The position numbers and the translations under genes were made by a program. Shown one piece after another: positions 1 through 11,957 of a stretch of 64,000 nt of DNA. Within the stretch, counting starts at the first letter, position 1. Each line of letters starts with the position of its first letter. Source of the DNA: Hanleya hanleyi (lineage: Eukaryota > Mollusca > Polyplacophora > Lepidopleurida > Hanleyidae); the NCBI GenBank assembly GCA_036873755.1, contig JAVTVY010017483.1, positions 1 through 64,000 on the forward strand, written 5' to 3'. The notes beneath the pieces are model-generated. The model worked only from the letters and a program-made list of their open reading frames with translations, was not told the DNA's origin and made no database searches.

Positions 1-2427
1 CTACGATAAGCGGTTACAGCAAAACCAAGAGTGTAACTTCTGGAGTTCATGGGCCATGGTGTTAATAGCCTCGACAGGGTTATTTGAAGAAAATACGGCA
101 CTGGTATCATCTGCGAAAAGAATAATTTTCAAGATATCTGTTACGTTGTTTATATCGTTAATATACAGGAGAAAAAGAACTGGCCCAAGAATTGACCCCT
201 GGGGCACTCCACAGTTAACAAACATTGGATCCGATAATACTCCACTGAAATTTACATGTTGTGATCTGTTAGATAGATAGCTGCTAAACCAGGTATTCGA
301 TAAGCCTCTAAAGCCGTAGTGGTTAAGTTTGGAAAGTAAGATAGTGTGGTTAACTGTATCAAAGGCTTTAGATAGGTCAAGGAAAGAAACTATACTATAA
401 CGTTTAGATTCTTTGGCTGTAATGAGAGCGTCGTATAAAGACGAAGCTGCTAATGCAGTGGAATGATTAGCTCTAAAGCCGTATTGGTCATTGGAGAAAA
501 CATTGTTAGTATCCAGAAATTCTGATATCTTGGAAACGGCAAGTTTCTCCAATATTTTACTAAAACAAGATAAAATAGATATTGGTCTATAGTTTGAGAG
601 GCAAGACGGATCGTCGCATTTAAATACTGGTGTAACTTTGGCCCTTTTAAAAAGATCAGGAACAATCCCGGAAGAGAAGGAACAATTCATTATAGAGGAA
701 AGTGGTGATGAAATGTCATCAGAAACGAGTTTAAGAACAGACATTCGAATATCATCCAGACCAGGCGCAGCGGATTTCAGACTCATAATTGTTTGCTTTA
801 CATCTTCTGGGATTACTTGTGCGAATTCAAAAGTTTTGTGGACAGGCGCACCTAAGTAATCAGTGAAAGCTGATACTGTACTCGGTATTTGAGCATCAAG
901 ATTGGTAGCGACTGAACTAAAGTATTGGTTGAATTTATTTGCAATTGTTTCATTATCAGACACTGTTTCACCGTCAATTGTAAAGAAATCGGGTATTTTG
1001 GATTTTCTATTTCTACTCAGGAGTTGATTTAACACTTTCCACGTTCCTCTGACATCTTGGTTACATTCGTTGAATTTCCTTTCGAAATATAATCTTTTAG
1101 ATAATCGTATAGAGTGATTAAGTTTGTTTCTATAAATTCTGTACTGAATGCGGATGTTAATGTCCTGGGTAATAAGAAGCAGCCGGTATAGTTTATTTTT
1201 TTCATGAATAGACTTTAATATTCCAGGCGTGATCCAAGGTTTAATGATCTTTTTCACAGAGGGTTTGATAGTGGTCACAGGAAAACATTCGTCATAAATA
1301 GGTTCAAATTTTGAGAGGAAGTTCTGTAAGGGAATGTTCGGGTCATTGTAGTTATGATCATTAATACTCCAGTCAACTTCTTTAATTTTTTGTGCAAACA
1401 GATCTTTTTGGACAGATGTCATTTTTCGATAGTTAATATTTTGAACTGAGACCTTGGGAGCAGACTTGGCATTCAGAATGTGGAATATCGGGAAGTGGTC
1501 AGTGATATCAGTTAAGAATATACCAGATAAAATATTGTCGTCATGGAAATTGGTGAAGATATTATCAATGAGAGTAGATGAACGTTCTTTAACTCTAGTT
1601 GGTTTTGTAATTTGCGGGAAAAAATACTGGGACTTAAGAAGTTCAAAGAATTCTTTAGATGGTACGTGACGATCGGTTTTGAAAAGATCAATATTGAAAT
1701 CTCCCAACAAAATACAGTTTTTCTGAGCGATATTCGATTTCTGAAGTGTTGAAAGTAAAAAACGATTGAAGGTATTAATACTTTTGTTAGGGGGTCGGTA
1801 GAACATACCAACTAGATATTGCTCATCATCACAAACTAATTCTAAAAATAGGGATTCATACTCATCCTCCTCATCTGAGAGGGAGAGATCATCTCTTATC
1901 TTACAAGATTTTATAGTTTCATGTATATAAAAAATCAACCCTCCTCCCCTTCTATTTTTCCTCGATGCAGTGAATGGTGTATAGCCAGGAATATCATATA
2001 ACTTTTCAGTTGTGGGATTTAGCCAGCTTTCGGAGAAGCCCAGAACTGAGAACTGATGTTTGAGATTGTGAATAAAACCTGTAACTTCTGAAAAATGTTT
2101 CTTAAGACTCCTAACGTTCAAGTGTAAAAATGAAAGTGTATTATTTTTACTAATGGAAGGCAGCATATTAATTTCCTGGATAAAAGACGTGTCAGTGTAA
2201 TACTTAGACTGGTGAACGTTAATATCGTTCCAGTGGTTGATTTCCAAATCATTGTCATCTGTCGGAACTTTAGAATAGTCAATATCGTTCAGATCGATAG
2301 GATTAAAGCATAAGTTTTCAATAAATTCAAGATTAATTGAAGAACATGGAGAACAAGAGGTTACATATTCTGGTATATCTGCATTAAAGAAAGGTAAAGG
2401 TTGTCTTTTGCAGATTATTATCAGATG
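1..2427 (-). CDS. LINE (non-LTR retrotransposon) endonuclease-reverse transcriptase, partial
   Basis: Second-ORF polyprotein of a non-LTR retrotransposon that nicks target DNA and reverse transcribes its RNA there. Numbering from the TTG codon at 2247: an APE-type endonuclease spans about 38-260 (Asn in HLNVRS near 44, SESWL at 72-76, LGDFN at 181-185, TLIDNI at 225-230, TDH at 249-251). The reverse transcriptase follows, with LDLSKAFDTVNH, GVPQGSILGP and the catalytic FADD at 711-714, near base 115. The protein continues past the left edge, so thumb and C-terminus are missing. The frame stays open upstream of 2247 to a stop at 2428-2430 without an ATG, so the true start is not visible and the 5' end is probably truncated. 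No frameshift or internal stop was found in 2.4 kb, so the copy is fairly young. Motifs suit the Jockey/CR1 assemblage; the exact clade is not certain. Confidence 0.93.
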   Translation of the reverse strand, partial: HLIIICKRQPLPFFNADIPEYVTSCSPCSSINLEFIENLCFNPIDLNDIDYSKVPTDDNDLEINHWNDINVHQSKYYTDTSFIQEINMLPSISKNNTLSFLHLNVRSLKKHFSEVTGFIHNLKHQFSVLGFSESWLNPTTEKLYDIPGYTPFTASRKNRRGGGLIFYIHETIKSCKIRDDLSLSDEEDEYESLFLELVCDDEQYLVGMFYRPPNKSINTFNRFLLSTLQKSNIAQKNCILLGDFNIDLFKTDRHVPSKEFFELLKSQYFFPQITKPTRVKERSSTLIDNIFTNFHDDNILSGIFLTDITDHFPIFHILNAKSAPKVSVQNINYRKMTSVQKDLFAQKIKEVDWSINDHNYNDPNIPLQNFLSKFEPIYDECFPVTTIKPSVKKIIKPWITPGILKSIHEKNKLYRLLLITQDINIRIQYRIYRNKLNHSIRLSKRLYFERKFNECNQDVRGTWKVLNQLLSRNRKSKIPDFFTIDGETVSDNETIANKFNQYFSSVATNLDAQIPSTVSAFTDYLGAPVHKTFEFAQVIPEDVKQTIMSLKSAAPGLDDIRMSVLKLVSDDISSPLSSIMNCSFSSGIVPDLFKRAKVTPVFKCDDPSCLSNYRPISILSCFSKILEKLAVSKISEFLDTNNVFSNDQYGFRANHSTALAASSLYDALITAKESKRYSIVSFLDLSKAFDTVNHTILLSKLNHYGFRGLSNTWFSSYLSNRSQHVNFSGVLSDPMFVNCGVPQGSILGPVLFLLYINDINNVTDILKIILFADDTSAVFSSNNPVEAINTMAHELQKLHSWFCCNRLS

Positions 2428-2430
2428 CTA

Positions 2431-3400
2431 AGCATAATGATAAATATATTTGTCACAATCGAGGCTGGATGCAGCAAAATTTCCGTTTTACTCGTTTTGG
2501 AATATGAATCGTGCACTAATAATCAAAGATAAATTAAATATGACAGGGACAAGACGTTATTCAATGAAGGAATCGTTTTGTTATTTGGGGCATTTATCTA
2601 AGCCTCGTGGGTGCACAATTATGAAAATCCAATATTTCACATCAACACTCACCATCTTGGGCCAAGTTCTCCCTGATCTGTGATCCAATGTCCCTTCTCT
2701 ACAGATAATGGTACCCAATTCAGCTTCAAGGGAAATTTACTTCTCATCGAGTCGTCCAAATTGATTAGCAATGCCGTGGATATTTGCTTGGCGTGTGTGC
2801 ATTTTGAATAAGATCAATGGTTGTTTCATAATTTATCGATGAAGCTCTAGTAGATATGTTACTTAAACAATCAACATGAAAGTGTTGCATTAAATTTGAT
2901 TGAACTGGAGGTGTACAATGAGATCTGAAATTACCCTCAATCTCACGAGAAATTTAACATTTCTGGCGGTGGCCAAGGCCGCCATTTTGAATGTAGCAAT
3001 GATACTGTATGCGGCAAGTAAGCTGCAAGGATATTAAAATTACCTGGATTTATTGTAGCACTCATTCTGTAGCTTTTATGATTCTCGTTCATAGTCGTTT
3101 GCCATAAAAGCGCTACACAGTAGGGAACAGCGTATTTTTTCATTTGAAACTCATATTTGACAGTCGAATGAAAAGCTGAGCTACAATTACTAACTCTGTG
3201 AATAACTGATGCAGTTGTTCTTAAGAAATTTATAGTAAAACAGATACAGACGAACTATTCATTGACAAAATATGCTGAACATATGACCTATGTCCTGCTC
3301 TCCCATATTTTTCAACGGAGAATAATTTGTTCAGTTTGTATTTTGAAACGAATCTCAGTTACATATGATAAAAATATGATAAAAATGCTAACCAATACAC
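2431..3400. other. AT-rich sequence without recognised gene
   Basis: Only short open frames without family motifs are present. The first part may be the remaining 5' region of the LINE, but no promoter or target duplication could be defined. Confidence 0.5.
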
Positions 3401-3404
3401 GACA

Positions 3405-3955
3405 CAGTCCAGGCAGATTGGATCAGTATTGAAAAAATATTGCTATACAAACAAACATACCCCCTTTAGCAGTCGCAAGTACGTTTTCGACTTGACATAT
3501 GAATATGGTCCCCAGACACTAGTTGGAAAACTACCATCTATCCCGCTAATCTATAACTTCGCTTTCAACTGCTGAGTAATAAATGAGGCAGATTGGACAG
3601 CTCAAATAATTATTAAGAAATATGTAGCGGGTCATTTACACATAACCCCCTTTTCAAGATGGAGTAGAATTGTTCAACTGAAATTTGAATACAGTCCCCA
3701 ATTACATCATACGGTTGGAAGATAAAACAAAAGTACTAACTAAAAAAACACTGCTAAGTAATGTTGAGAATTATATTAGGATATTCAGACAAATTTGGAT
3801 CAGTAATAAGAATATAGCAACACACTTACACATACCCCCATTTTGAAAAGGGGCATTTTTTTTCAAGTTGACATTTGGGTACGATCCCCAAGAATGTCAT
3901 ACTGGGTTGAGATACAAAAACGAATCGTGGTTGTGTATGGCAATGACATACATGC
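3405..3955. repeat. Degenerate tandem repeat, about 190 bp x 3
   Basis: Three diverged units start near 3,412, 3,590 and 3,787. Each runs from a GGATCAGTA- or GGACAGC-like start through an AT-rich part to an ACATACCCCC-type word (near 3,457, 3,640 and 3,825), then a GATCCCCA or GGTCCCCA-like word. No coding potential is seen. The array stops at the MITE that begins at 3,960. Confidence 0.6.
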
Positions 3956-3959
3956 TTAA

Positions 3960-4379
3960 CCCTACCAGGCCTGGGGGGAGGCCGAAATGGCCCCTCTACC
4001 AAATTTTCTGTGCTATCACCGGAAAGACAGAAATGGAGAGCTGAAACTCCGTGACTTTAGAGTTTATCATATTGGGGTCATTTTGAGCCTATTGGAATAA
4101 CCCCCCGAGCACAGGATCGTAGATAAATTCAAGAGGGCGTCCACCTGGGGTACCAGAAAAGTGATGTTTTCGTCATATTTCTTCGAAATTTCTGCCTTTT
4201 CGCGATGAAAAGTGGGCAAAAACTATTTTATTTCACATCACATTAATATTTACTAATTTATCATGCAGTTTTTTGCGGAGAAATTGCATAAATAAAAAAT
4301 TCGGGAAATGTGACCGAAAAATCGCCGTTCACTGTGACGTTAGAGGGGCTATTTTCCAAAAAGCCCAGGCCAGATAGGG
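3960..4379. mobile_element. MITE with TTAA target duplication (piggyBac-like)
   Basis: A 420-bp non-coding element with imperfect terminal inverted repeats reading CCCTAYCWGGCCTGGG, flanked on both sides by TTAA (3,956-3,959 and 4,380-4,383). TTAA duplications with CCCT ends are typical of piggyBac-type non-autonomous elements. The interior is related to 34,980-35,420 and more distantly to 18,300-18,790. Confidence 0.75.
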
Positions 4380-4383
4380 TTAA

Positions 4384-6479
4384 TAAAATATAATGCAAAA
4401 TGAATATCTGTAGTGGGACATATTGTCCACCATAGAAGAAAACTGCACCACTTTGGAACTCTACATCCACCCTGGGTAATACCCCCCCCCCCCCATAGCC
4501 ATAGAAAGTCATGGTGTAGATGGAAATCATCTTACCGATGGGGTGAACAATTTCATCAAAACCCGATCCTGACTCCCAGACCATTGCCTTCCTCGAAATA
4601 TAATAACCAGTAGTGGTAATACAACCAGCAGTGAAACCAAGAATTTCGGTACCTTAAATAATACATGGCTCCAGACAGAAAACCACAAAATGAACTGTAA
4701 GAATGAGATGCCAGCAAGGCATGGGAGACCAGAGCTTCGGCAACGACGACGTTTGCCGGATATAAAGATGGCAAATAAATAAATATATAAATAAATAAAG
4801 GAATAAATGAATAAAATGATTCAGTTCCATGGATACCTTATCCAATGGTATTGCATGTCCAACTTTGATTGGTAAGGGAAGACAACTCTGTCAGGCGCAG
4901 ATCGCTTCCACTGCTCAACATGGCCGGCGAAATTAACCTAGATTAGATTGGACAATGGTTTTCGAAGCTGAAAATCAAGCATTTCTGTTCGGGTGACAAC
5001 ATTTGCCAGCATATTAAGTTAATTTCGAATAGTATATCAATACGATGTGCTATTTTATTTTCCCAAAGAAAATGTTTTACTTGCTTCCAATTTGATTTAA
5101 AAATGAGAGTTCAATTTGCATTTTCAACCTATACCTTAGCATAGGTTTTCACGAAAAAGCCGAAAGTAGCTCATTTTTAAAAGTTTATAGGTAAAACACC
5201 GTTCAGCCAACGATATTTGCCAGCATGGCGTTATACATACCATACCGTGTTCTATCTCATGGTTCTTCATTTGATCTAATTGTTACATATCTTCTTGCTT
5301 CCATTTCAATTTAAAATTTGAGAATTTTTAGAGAAAGACACAATAAGGCGTTCAGCTGGAGTAATTAAGTGGGGGCCGGTCCGTGGCTATTAACGCTGAG
5401 ACCTGGTGACAGGTGACGATACCTGCTGGGCCGATTAAACATGGATCACAATTGTGTATTGCACGAGGCGAAGGTTTCATGGGCTGTCTCTTTGATCCTC
5501 TCGATAATCAACACCTAATGTATTGTCACATTTCCGTCTTAACGTTTGCCGTAGAATAGATAATCATTAGAGTTTTGTTTTACTCAGAAAGTCGTCAACT
5601 TTATGTTTGCAAAGGAGGAAGTCGAACAATAGAATCGAAAGCTCTTCTATCATATTGTAGCTTGGGTTCTTGTCATTATTGCGCCTTCGAAAACGGTATG
5701 GACAGGAACATCCAGCAGGTTGATTTTCATAATATAATTATGTGATCAACACCAAAAACAATATCGCTCAGCTTCTTTACACCGTTATTCCACCCTGAAA
5801 ACGTAGACTGTAATAGACTTTATATGAGTATTTGTTGCCAAATACAATGGGTGAACTCCTCTTCCATGATTAGAATGCTGTGATTTATGTTTGTTGACGT
5901 AATACTGAAACTGGAACATGGAAGTGTTATTCATTGAAATTCACACGGTATCGCTACAACTTTTCTTGAATATGTTCACAAGCATTGTACTATAACTGGT
6001 AGGTCGAAATGCCCCAATAATCTGTAAGAATACATGTTTAATACAACAAATGTTACATTTCGCTTTAACAAATATATTATTAATATTCATCGGTTTGTGA
6101 AGTGCATATTTTGTAAAATTCTTTCACCTAAGTTTTATTGCTTAAATTCAATGTTCAATATCTGCTCCCATTTATGCCTTGTGTGTCTGTGTAACAGGCT
6201 TGCCTATAAGATCAGATATTCTATCACAGTTAAATATATTTAAAGATAATACATTGGGAGTTGATTGCACTATTAACGAGTAAGTTGGAGACCTCAATCG
6301 ACCCCATGCTGGGTAATCTTGAGTCGGGCTCAATACACTGTCGGCCATACACCGTTTAAGCGCCAGTCAAAAGACGGCTGGCACCTGTGTTCAGCCAAGC
6401 GTGCAGTAATATACCGCGGCGCCATCTAGCGGCCAGTTAGCAGAAATTACTAACATATTTCGGTAGTATACATGTACTC
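4384..6479. other. No recognised gene; microsatellite and diverged direct repeat
   Basis: A C-run lies near 4,485-4,495 and an AAAT microsatellite at about 4,765-4,820. A diverged direct repeat of about 130 bp is seen at 4,990-5,110 and 5,200-5,330 (shared TTTGCCAGCAT and CTTGCTTCCA words). Open frames here are short and without family motifs. Confidence 0.5.
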
Positions 6480-6780
6480 TCTTGAATAGCGAAATGGACT
6501 CACCGAGACGACAGAAGGGCTATGAATTAATATCGATTGCTTTCCTAGGAAGCGTATTACTATTCGACCGGCTGCCCTGGACAATGTCTCGAGAGTCTAG
6601 ACTTTATTGCATAATGCAGCCCAGTCCAGCTAAATGGCGTGACTGGAGAACAGGGTTCGGAAGAGCTGCTTTCGTGGCAATCTGAGACAAACCGATATAG
6701 TAATAATACTTCGCTCCAACGATCATTTTCTTTTACCCGATAGTGTCCCCATAATATAAGTCTAGCCATTCGAGATATAT
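6480..6780 (+). repeat. Old copy of the repeat at 25.47-25.71 and 29.51-29.75 kb
   Basis: The words GCCCTGGACARTGTCT, TAGTCTRGACTT, TTCGTGG and GAGACAAACC occur in the same order here and at 25,540-25,700 and 29,570-29,740. The short open frames on both strands are not conserved as protein, so this is a diverged repeat rather than a gene. Confidence 0.6.
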
Positions 6781-8956
6781 TTCGAGATATATTCTGTAGG
6801 CTTTAAATTTGCAGAATTCGAAGCGATGTCATCGGCGCATGGGCGAATATATGTAGTAGACAAGCCGGTTATCCGTTCCCGTGTTTTTATTTCCAATTCC
6901 ATAAAACCCGGTAACAAGAGGACAATTTTTGTCGTGAAGCCATCAATACTATACTGTTAAAAATGTTGAAGGTAGCAGGTGGCATAAATGAATTGGCGTT
7001 TCCACTTGCTGGCACCACTGTTTATTATCTCCTGACACAACTATCTAAAGAAAACAACTAACAACGAATATTCTTGTCAGTTACAGTTTAATTTGTTGCA
7101 AAATCTTCGGAATGACGTCAGTGAAACAGACACCGTAAGTTCTAAGAGATATGGCCCCAATACACGATAGTAATAAATTTGCCAGATGTTAATTTACTTC
7201 CAAACAAACCATCCTCCATAAAGCAAATCTGTATACTCCGTACCATCCCTACATGCACATGTGAGCAGTACAGGTATTACTCACTCCGTCCGTTTAAAAT
7301 AAAAGCCAATGGACGAATGGCGTTCGGGTGTGATACGCCACAAATTGTTGAATTTCCGGGCGGAAACGGCATGGGGGCGTTTCTTAAGTTAAAACAAATA
7401 CGGATACGAACATCTGAATTCAAAACAATCAGATGGGACGAAGTACACACTGCCTAGCGTTTAATTCTGTCAAATATGGGCTTATTCGGAAAGGTCATCA
7501 GGTCACGAATGCTGTCCAGAAAGCCTGTTAATAAAACGGCTGGCCTTCGTGCTGGCGCATTGTCAAGGCTCGACTCTCTCAGACAAACCATGGCTAGCGA
7601 TGATGAAGATAACACGCGTCCCATTTTCACGGTGATATAATCGTATGAACCAGGTCATAATGTGTTGAAACATTCTGCAAATGAATTTGCTTTGAGTTAT
7701 CGCATCCTTTCTAACACGTTGAACGTTTACAAATACAAAACACGGGACACGAATTGGTTATATTGCATAGTCCATCAGTCACCAGCTGTATCGGTCCCAG
7801 ACATCGGAGAGTGGAAATGAAATGCCATTCCTACTAGACAAGTTCTCAGTTGAATTGAAAGATATCTTAAAGGGATCTGAAGCCCACTCAAGAACAGAAG
7901 ACCACTCTTCATAATTAGTCCGACAATTACTTGGATCTCTCCAATCACGGAGAGTGTTTCTCTCCTTCATCATAATTATACTTTGGAACGGAACCCGATG
8001 AGGATACCGATATTATTAATTATATTAAGACGACGTGTGTAGTGGTGTAAAATTGGGGCTTGTGGGCCGGTTCGATTCGTTTCGATTCATTTTCAGTGAG
8101 GTCAACATGATCAGGGATGAAATGACGAAACCGAGGGTGAAAAGAGCTGGACTTTGGTGAAAATGGGAAGCGGAGGATCAAATGCGGACGGCCGATGAGG
8201 TAGGAGGGATGAGAATATCAGGAGCCAGTGAAGTTGAAAAACTTCGGTAACCATAACCAGTGAATAGGAATGACATCATCGCAGGAAGTGACCAATCAGA
8301 ACCAAGTATGCTACTGCATTGTTTGATGACGTAGGTATAATTTGTAAAGAAACGTCGTCCATGTTTGATCAGGTGAGAGTTTGACGTATCTCTGAAGGAT
8401 TTAACAAAACCATTCTATTCAAATCATCATACCAGTGCGCATGTATACCATATAGCCATGTATTTACACGGATGTTATTGGGAGGACAAGTATAAGGAGA
8501 TTTGATTTTGAAGACTGCAACGCGCACGCGTTTAACTATATCCTATGCAGATAATTAATTAAACAAACTAGCGATGAGGGAGTAACTGATTTTGAAAACT
8601 ACAACCAGTATGCGCCACATACATTTATTATACCCAAACTTCTAACAATCTATCCATCCTTTATACAAACACACAAATATATCATACTAGATTCCCCACA
8701 CATACAATGTACCGTTTTTTTATGTTGATGTTGATGTTCTCTTCCCTATTATCTCCATTACAAGATTTTCACATTTCATTAATGTGTTTGTTCTAACTCG
8801 CGTGATTAAAAAAAATTATAAGACACTAATGGATTATTCAAATCATGATATCCTTCGTCCTAGATTTTATGGATGACTGCATTCCGTGGATTTTCCATGG
8901 CAGTAGTCTCACACAGACTTTCGCATCCAGTGATAGCTGACAATACGTATAAACCC
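6781..8956. other. No recognised gene
   Basis: The only structure I can support is a diverged similarity of 7,390-7,560 to 62,330-62,500 (AATACG, TTCAAAACAA, GACGAA, GCCTRRCG and TCAAATATGG in order), which marks an old dispersed repeat. Confidence 0.5.
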
Positions 8957-9276
8957 GCATATTGACCTTTGACCTGTTTGTCGTCACAGTCACGTGACCG
9001 GAAGTGACTTTTGTCCCAGCACAATGGGAGGGAGGGAGGGAATTTGGCTTAATGTCACACTCAAGTTTGTTTCACTCTTATGGTGACAGTCAGTTTAGTT
9101 GGTGGAGGAAGCCGGAGTACCCGGAGAGAACCACCACCCTTCAGCAAGTAACTGCAAAACTTTCACACATGGACAAGGGTGTTTCTGGTATCGTTTATAT
9201 GCATGCGCAGGATCAAAGGTGATTTTCTGTCACGTGACTGACGTCCAATAGGTCAGAGGCCAATACGCGGATTAAT
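8957..9276. mobile_element. Small inverted-repeat element related to the palindromic element arms
   Basis: Imperfect inverted repeats of about 45 bp (8,957-9,000 and 9,232-9,276) carry TGACCTTTGACC on one side, a diverged form on the other, and TCACGTGAC on both, plus an ACCGGAAGTGAC word. This is the vocabulary of the arms of the large elements at 9,632, 26,405 and 45,364. No AGTAGTA ends or target duplication were found, so it may be a decayed relative. Confidence 0.4.
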
Positions 9277-9625
9277 GCGCATTCTGTGTTTAGCCTTACA
9301 CGTTGGGACGGTGTGAGATTTTACATCTATAAGTACAGGCAGCTCCCTTCCGCAAAGTGACAACCTACGTTTTGAAATCGAGGAAGAAAATATTTGATAT
9401 CTCTTCAGCGTCAATCCACCTCTGAGTTATTCTGTCCCTACATAAATTGTAACTCACTGTTGCACATACACGTCATGTGTCATATGTGTAGCATAGACAC
9501 TATTGTGTGCTTTCTAAAATACACAGAATTGTGTGTTAATATTGCACACATTAGTTTTGTGTTTGGATACACGGGTTTGCCACAAAAGTTGAACAACATC
9601 AAGAGGCCATACATCCGTTCTGTAT
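9277..9625. other. No recognised feature
   Basis: Left flank of the large palindromic element. An 80-codon open frame has no recognisable motif. Confidence 0.4.
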
Positions 9626-9631
9626 CCTCAG
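9626..9631. repeat. Target site duplication, left (CCTCAG)
   Basis: Perfect 6-bp direct repeat with 16,613-16,618, immediately outside AGTAGTA. It fixes the left end of the element. Confidence 0.9.
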
Positions 9632-10045
9632 AGTAGTATAGAGAGGACGGATAAAGTCATATTTTCCAGGGAGGTAACTCTTGGTTCCCGTGGAGTTTCC
9701 GCCAGGGGGCGCCACCAGCTTGCAGGTATGACCTCACTTCCGGTCTGGGTGAATGGGCCGTGACCTGTGAACATGATAGGACATGTACTAACCTGTTTGT
9801 GGGGTTTTTCCACAATGTCGTTCACCTTCGTGTCTTTTCGGTGAGGTCCGTGTCTTTTCGGGTACGTCCGTGTCTTTTCGGTGACACGCAGGAGTGTGAA
9901 CATGATAGGCCATGTACTGACCTGTCTGTGGGGTTTTTCCACAATGTCGTTCACCATTAGGAGTGCATGTACGGACTTGTATGCCGTCCATTCATTTGAG
10001 TCGGGGACTTGGGGTCCCTACGGAAGGATTTTGCAAGTCATGGGT

Positions 10046-10530
10046 GGGTGTATGTAAAATGAGGATTTGTCTCGAAAATATAAAAAGCGGAACACGGACT
10101 TTACCTCTAAAATAGGGGAAAACCCCTATCAACTCTATCCCAAAGGGCTAATATCGGTCTCTGGCTTATCGGGTTCTGCCTGGAGTGGGTGTATGTAAAA
10201 TTAGGATTTGTCCCGAAAATATAAAAAGCGGAACACGGACTTTACCGCTAAAATAGGGAAAACCCCTATCAACCCTATCCCAAAGGGCTAATATCGGTCC
10301 CTGGCTTATCGGGGCCTGCTGAGAGAGTGGGGGAGTGGGTGTATGTAAAATTAGGATTTGTCCCGAAAATATAAAAAGCGGAACACGGACTTTATCCCTA
10401 AACTAGGGGAAAACACCTATCAACCCTATCCAAAAGGGGTTATATCGGTCCCCGGGCTTACCGGGGCCGAACGGAACACGGACTTTACCCCTAAACTAGG
10501 GGAAAACCCCTATCAAGGGCGGGCGTATAT
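10046..10530. repeat. Tandem repeat in left arm, about 135 bp x 3-4
   Basis: Units contain GTATGTAAAATTAGGATTTG, AAAAAGCGGAACACGGACTT and a small palindrome, CCTAAACTAGGGGAAAACCCC. Homologous units lie at 14,620-15,000 and 15,245-15,780, and single ones in elements 2 and 3, so this is a family-wide arm component. Confidence 0.8.
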
Positions 10531-11076
10531 TGACTCCCATTGACCTTTGACCTCCAGTATAGAGTGCGTATATTCACTACCATTGACCTTTGACCTCAAA
10601 AATGTGCATATCGTGACCTTTGACAGCCAATCAGAAGCGAGTATTTTGACCTCGTCTGACTGTATGTATGTACTGACTTGGTTCTGGGGTTTTTCCATCA
10701 CGGTTGTGCGCAGGTGTATGACGTCACTTCCGGTCTGCGTGAATCGGGCGTGACCTGGGACTATGGGATGCATGTACTGACTTGTGACTTGGTTCTGGGT
10801 ATTTGCCATCACGGGTCACGTGATCAGTTCAAGGTCATATCCAGTATAGAGTGTGTATATTCACTACCATTGACCTTTGACCTGAGCCAATCAGGAGCGA
10901 GTATTTTGACCTCGTCTAACTGTATGGAATGCATGTACTGACTTGGTTCTGGGGGTTTTCCATCACGGTTGTGCGCAGGTGTATGACGTCACTTCCGCGT
11001 GAATCGGGCGTGACCTGGCTATGGGATGCATGTACTCACTTGGTTCTGGGGTTTTTCCATCACGGAACCGGAGAGA

Positions 11077-11132
11077 GAACAACAACAACAACAACAACAA
11101 GGATGACACATGAGAGAACAACAACAACAAGA
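11077..11132. repeat. AAC microsatellite, left arm
   Basis: Two short AAC runs separated by GGATGACACATGAGAG. The mirror copy is at 13,988-14,040, and GTT runs occupy similar places in elements 2 and 3 (48,561; 27,453; 31,495). Confidence 0.8.
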
Positions 11133-11337
11133 AGTTTTTTTCATATAGTTTATTTTCCCCAATGTTACATCATACCCACGCTGGGGGAGCCGTTGGGTAT
11201 GTTTACAACTCAAGAAAACTCTTGTCCAATCAGAGGCCACCATTTTATCTGTTATATCCCTTCTTGTCCGTTAGATGTATTTTCGGCTGCTCTTGTCTGT
11301 CGCCATTTCAGAAAGTTCCATCTTTGCTCGGTGTGAC

Positions 11338-11910
11338 CTAAGCGTCGTCGGGCAGGCCTGGATATTCTTCGGGCAGCATGTCCTGACACAGTTGTTTGCG
11401 CATTCTGATCGCATTTTCCAGGGCCTCCGTGGGTGGTAGTCCCATTGCCTCTTCCAAGTGACGCTTGGTCTTCCTGATGGACCTGTGCGTGGGGTAGTCT
11501 TTCATTTCAAGCGGTAGTAAGGTATACTGTTCATAGATCGCCATGGCTGTTTTCCTGATGCGGGGGCGCATTTGGATGTACGCCTGTTGTAAATTATCCT
11601 CTCCGGCGTCCTCGATCGCTGCAGCGTAAGTATTGATAGCTGCTGTCACAATACGATCCCAGAAGGTAGGTTCTGCCTCACTTTCCACGGACGTAGGCTG
11701 ACTATCTGAGGTCAAGCTCTCCGTATCACTAGATAGACTCTCAGCAATCGCTGTTTCGGCATCAGTCGATACACTCTCAGCAGTCTCTGTATCAGCATCC
11801 GTCTCAACGGACTCCTCGAAGTCTTCAATCCCATGTATATTTTTCTGGTGTCGCATCATATCGTAATGTCTGGTGAACGTGCGTTCGCACTCAGAGCAAG
11901 TATAAGCCAT
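11338..11910 (-). CDS. Small C2H2 zinc-finger protein of element 1 (190 aa)
   Basis: I start it at the ATG at 11,908-11,910, not at an upstream in-frame codon, because a TATAAAA box lies about 50 nt upstream and the same TATA-ATG spacing occurs in element 2. Residues 1-26 form one classical finger (C5, C8, H21, H26). Residues 30-80 are acidic and Ser/Thr-rich, with repeated D-x-E-T or S-x-D patterns. Residues 83-178 are predicted helical and share a pattern with the C-terminal domain of the ATPase protein: PRIR at 116-119, YPTH at 139-142, AI at 167-168, RKQL at 171-174. I know no family for the helical part. A DNA-binding regulator or adaptor is inferred from the finger and acidic stretch. 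The frame is intact, while the copy in element 2 is broken. Confidence 0.75.
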   Translation of the reverse strand: MAYTCSECERTFTRHYDMMRHQKNIHGIEDFEESVETDADTETAESVSTDAETAIAESLSSDTESLTSDSQPTSVESEAEPTFWDRIVTAAINTYAAAIEDAGEDNLQQAYIQMRPRIRKTAMAIYEQYTLLPLEMKDYPTHRSIRKTKRHLEEAMGLPPTEALENAIRMRKQLCQDMLPEEYPGLPDDA

Positions 11911-11957
11911 GTTGACGGTTGAACGTCGACTGTGCGTGTTTTTGGAAATACGCTTGC

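Larger units (their letters stand above)
9632..11446. repeat. Left inverted arm of element 1, about 1.8 kb
   Basis: Inverted copy of 13,689-16,612. From the outside inward: three GTGTCTTTTCGG units, tandem repeats of about 135 bp, blocks with AGGTCAAAGGTCA, TGACGTCA and ACCGGAAGTGAC, an AAC microsatellite, and the 3' end of the small finger gene. Confidence 0.85.
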
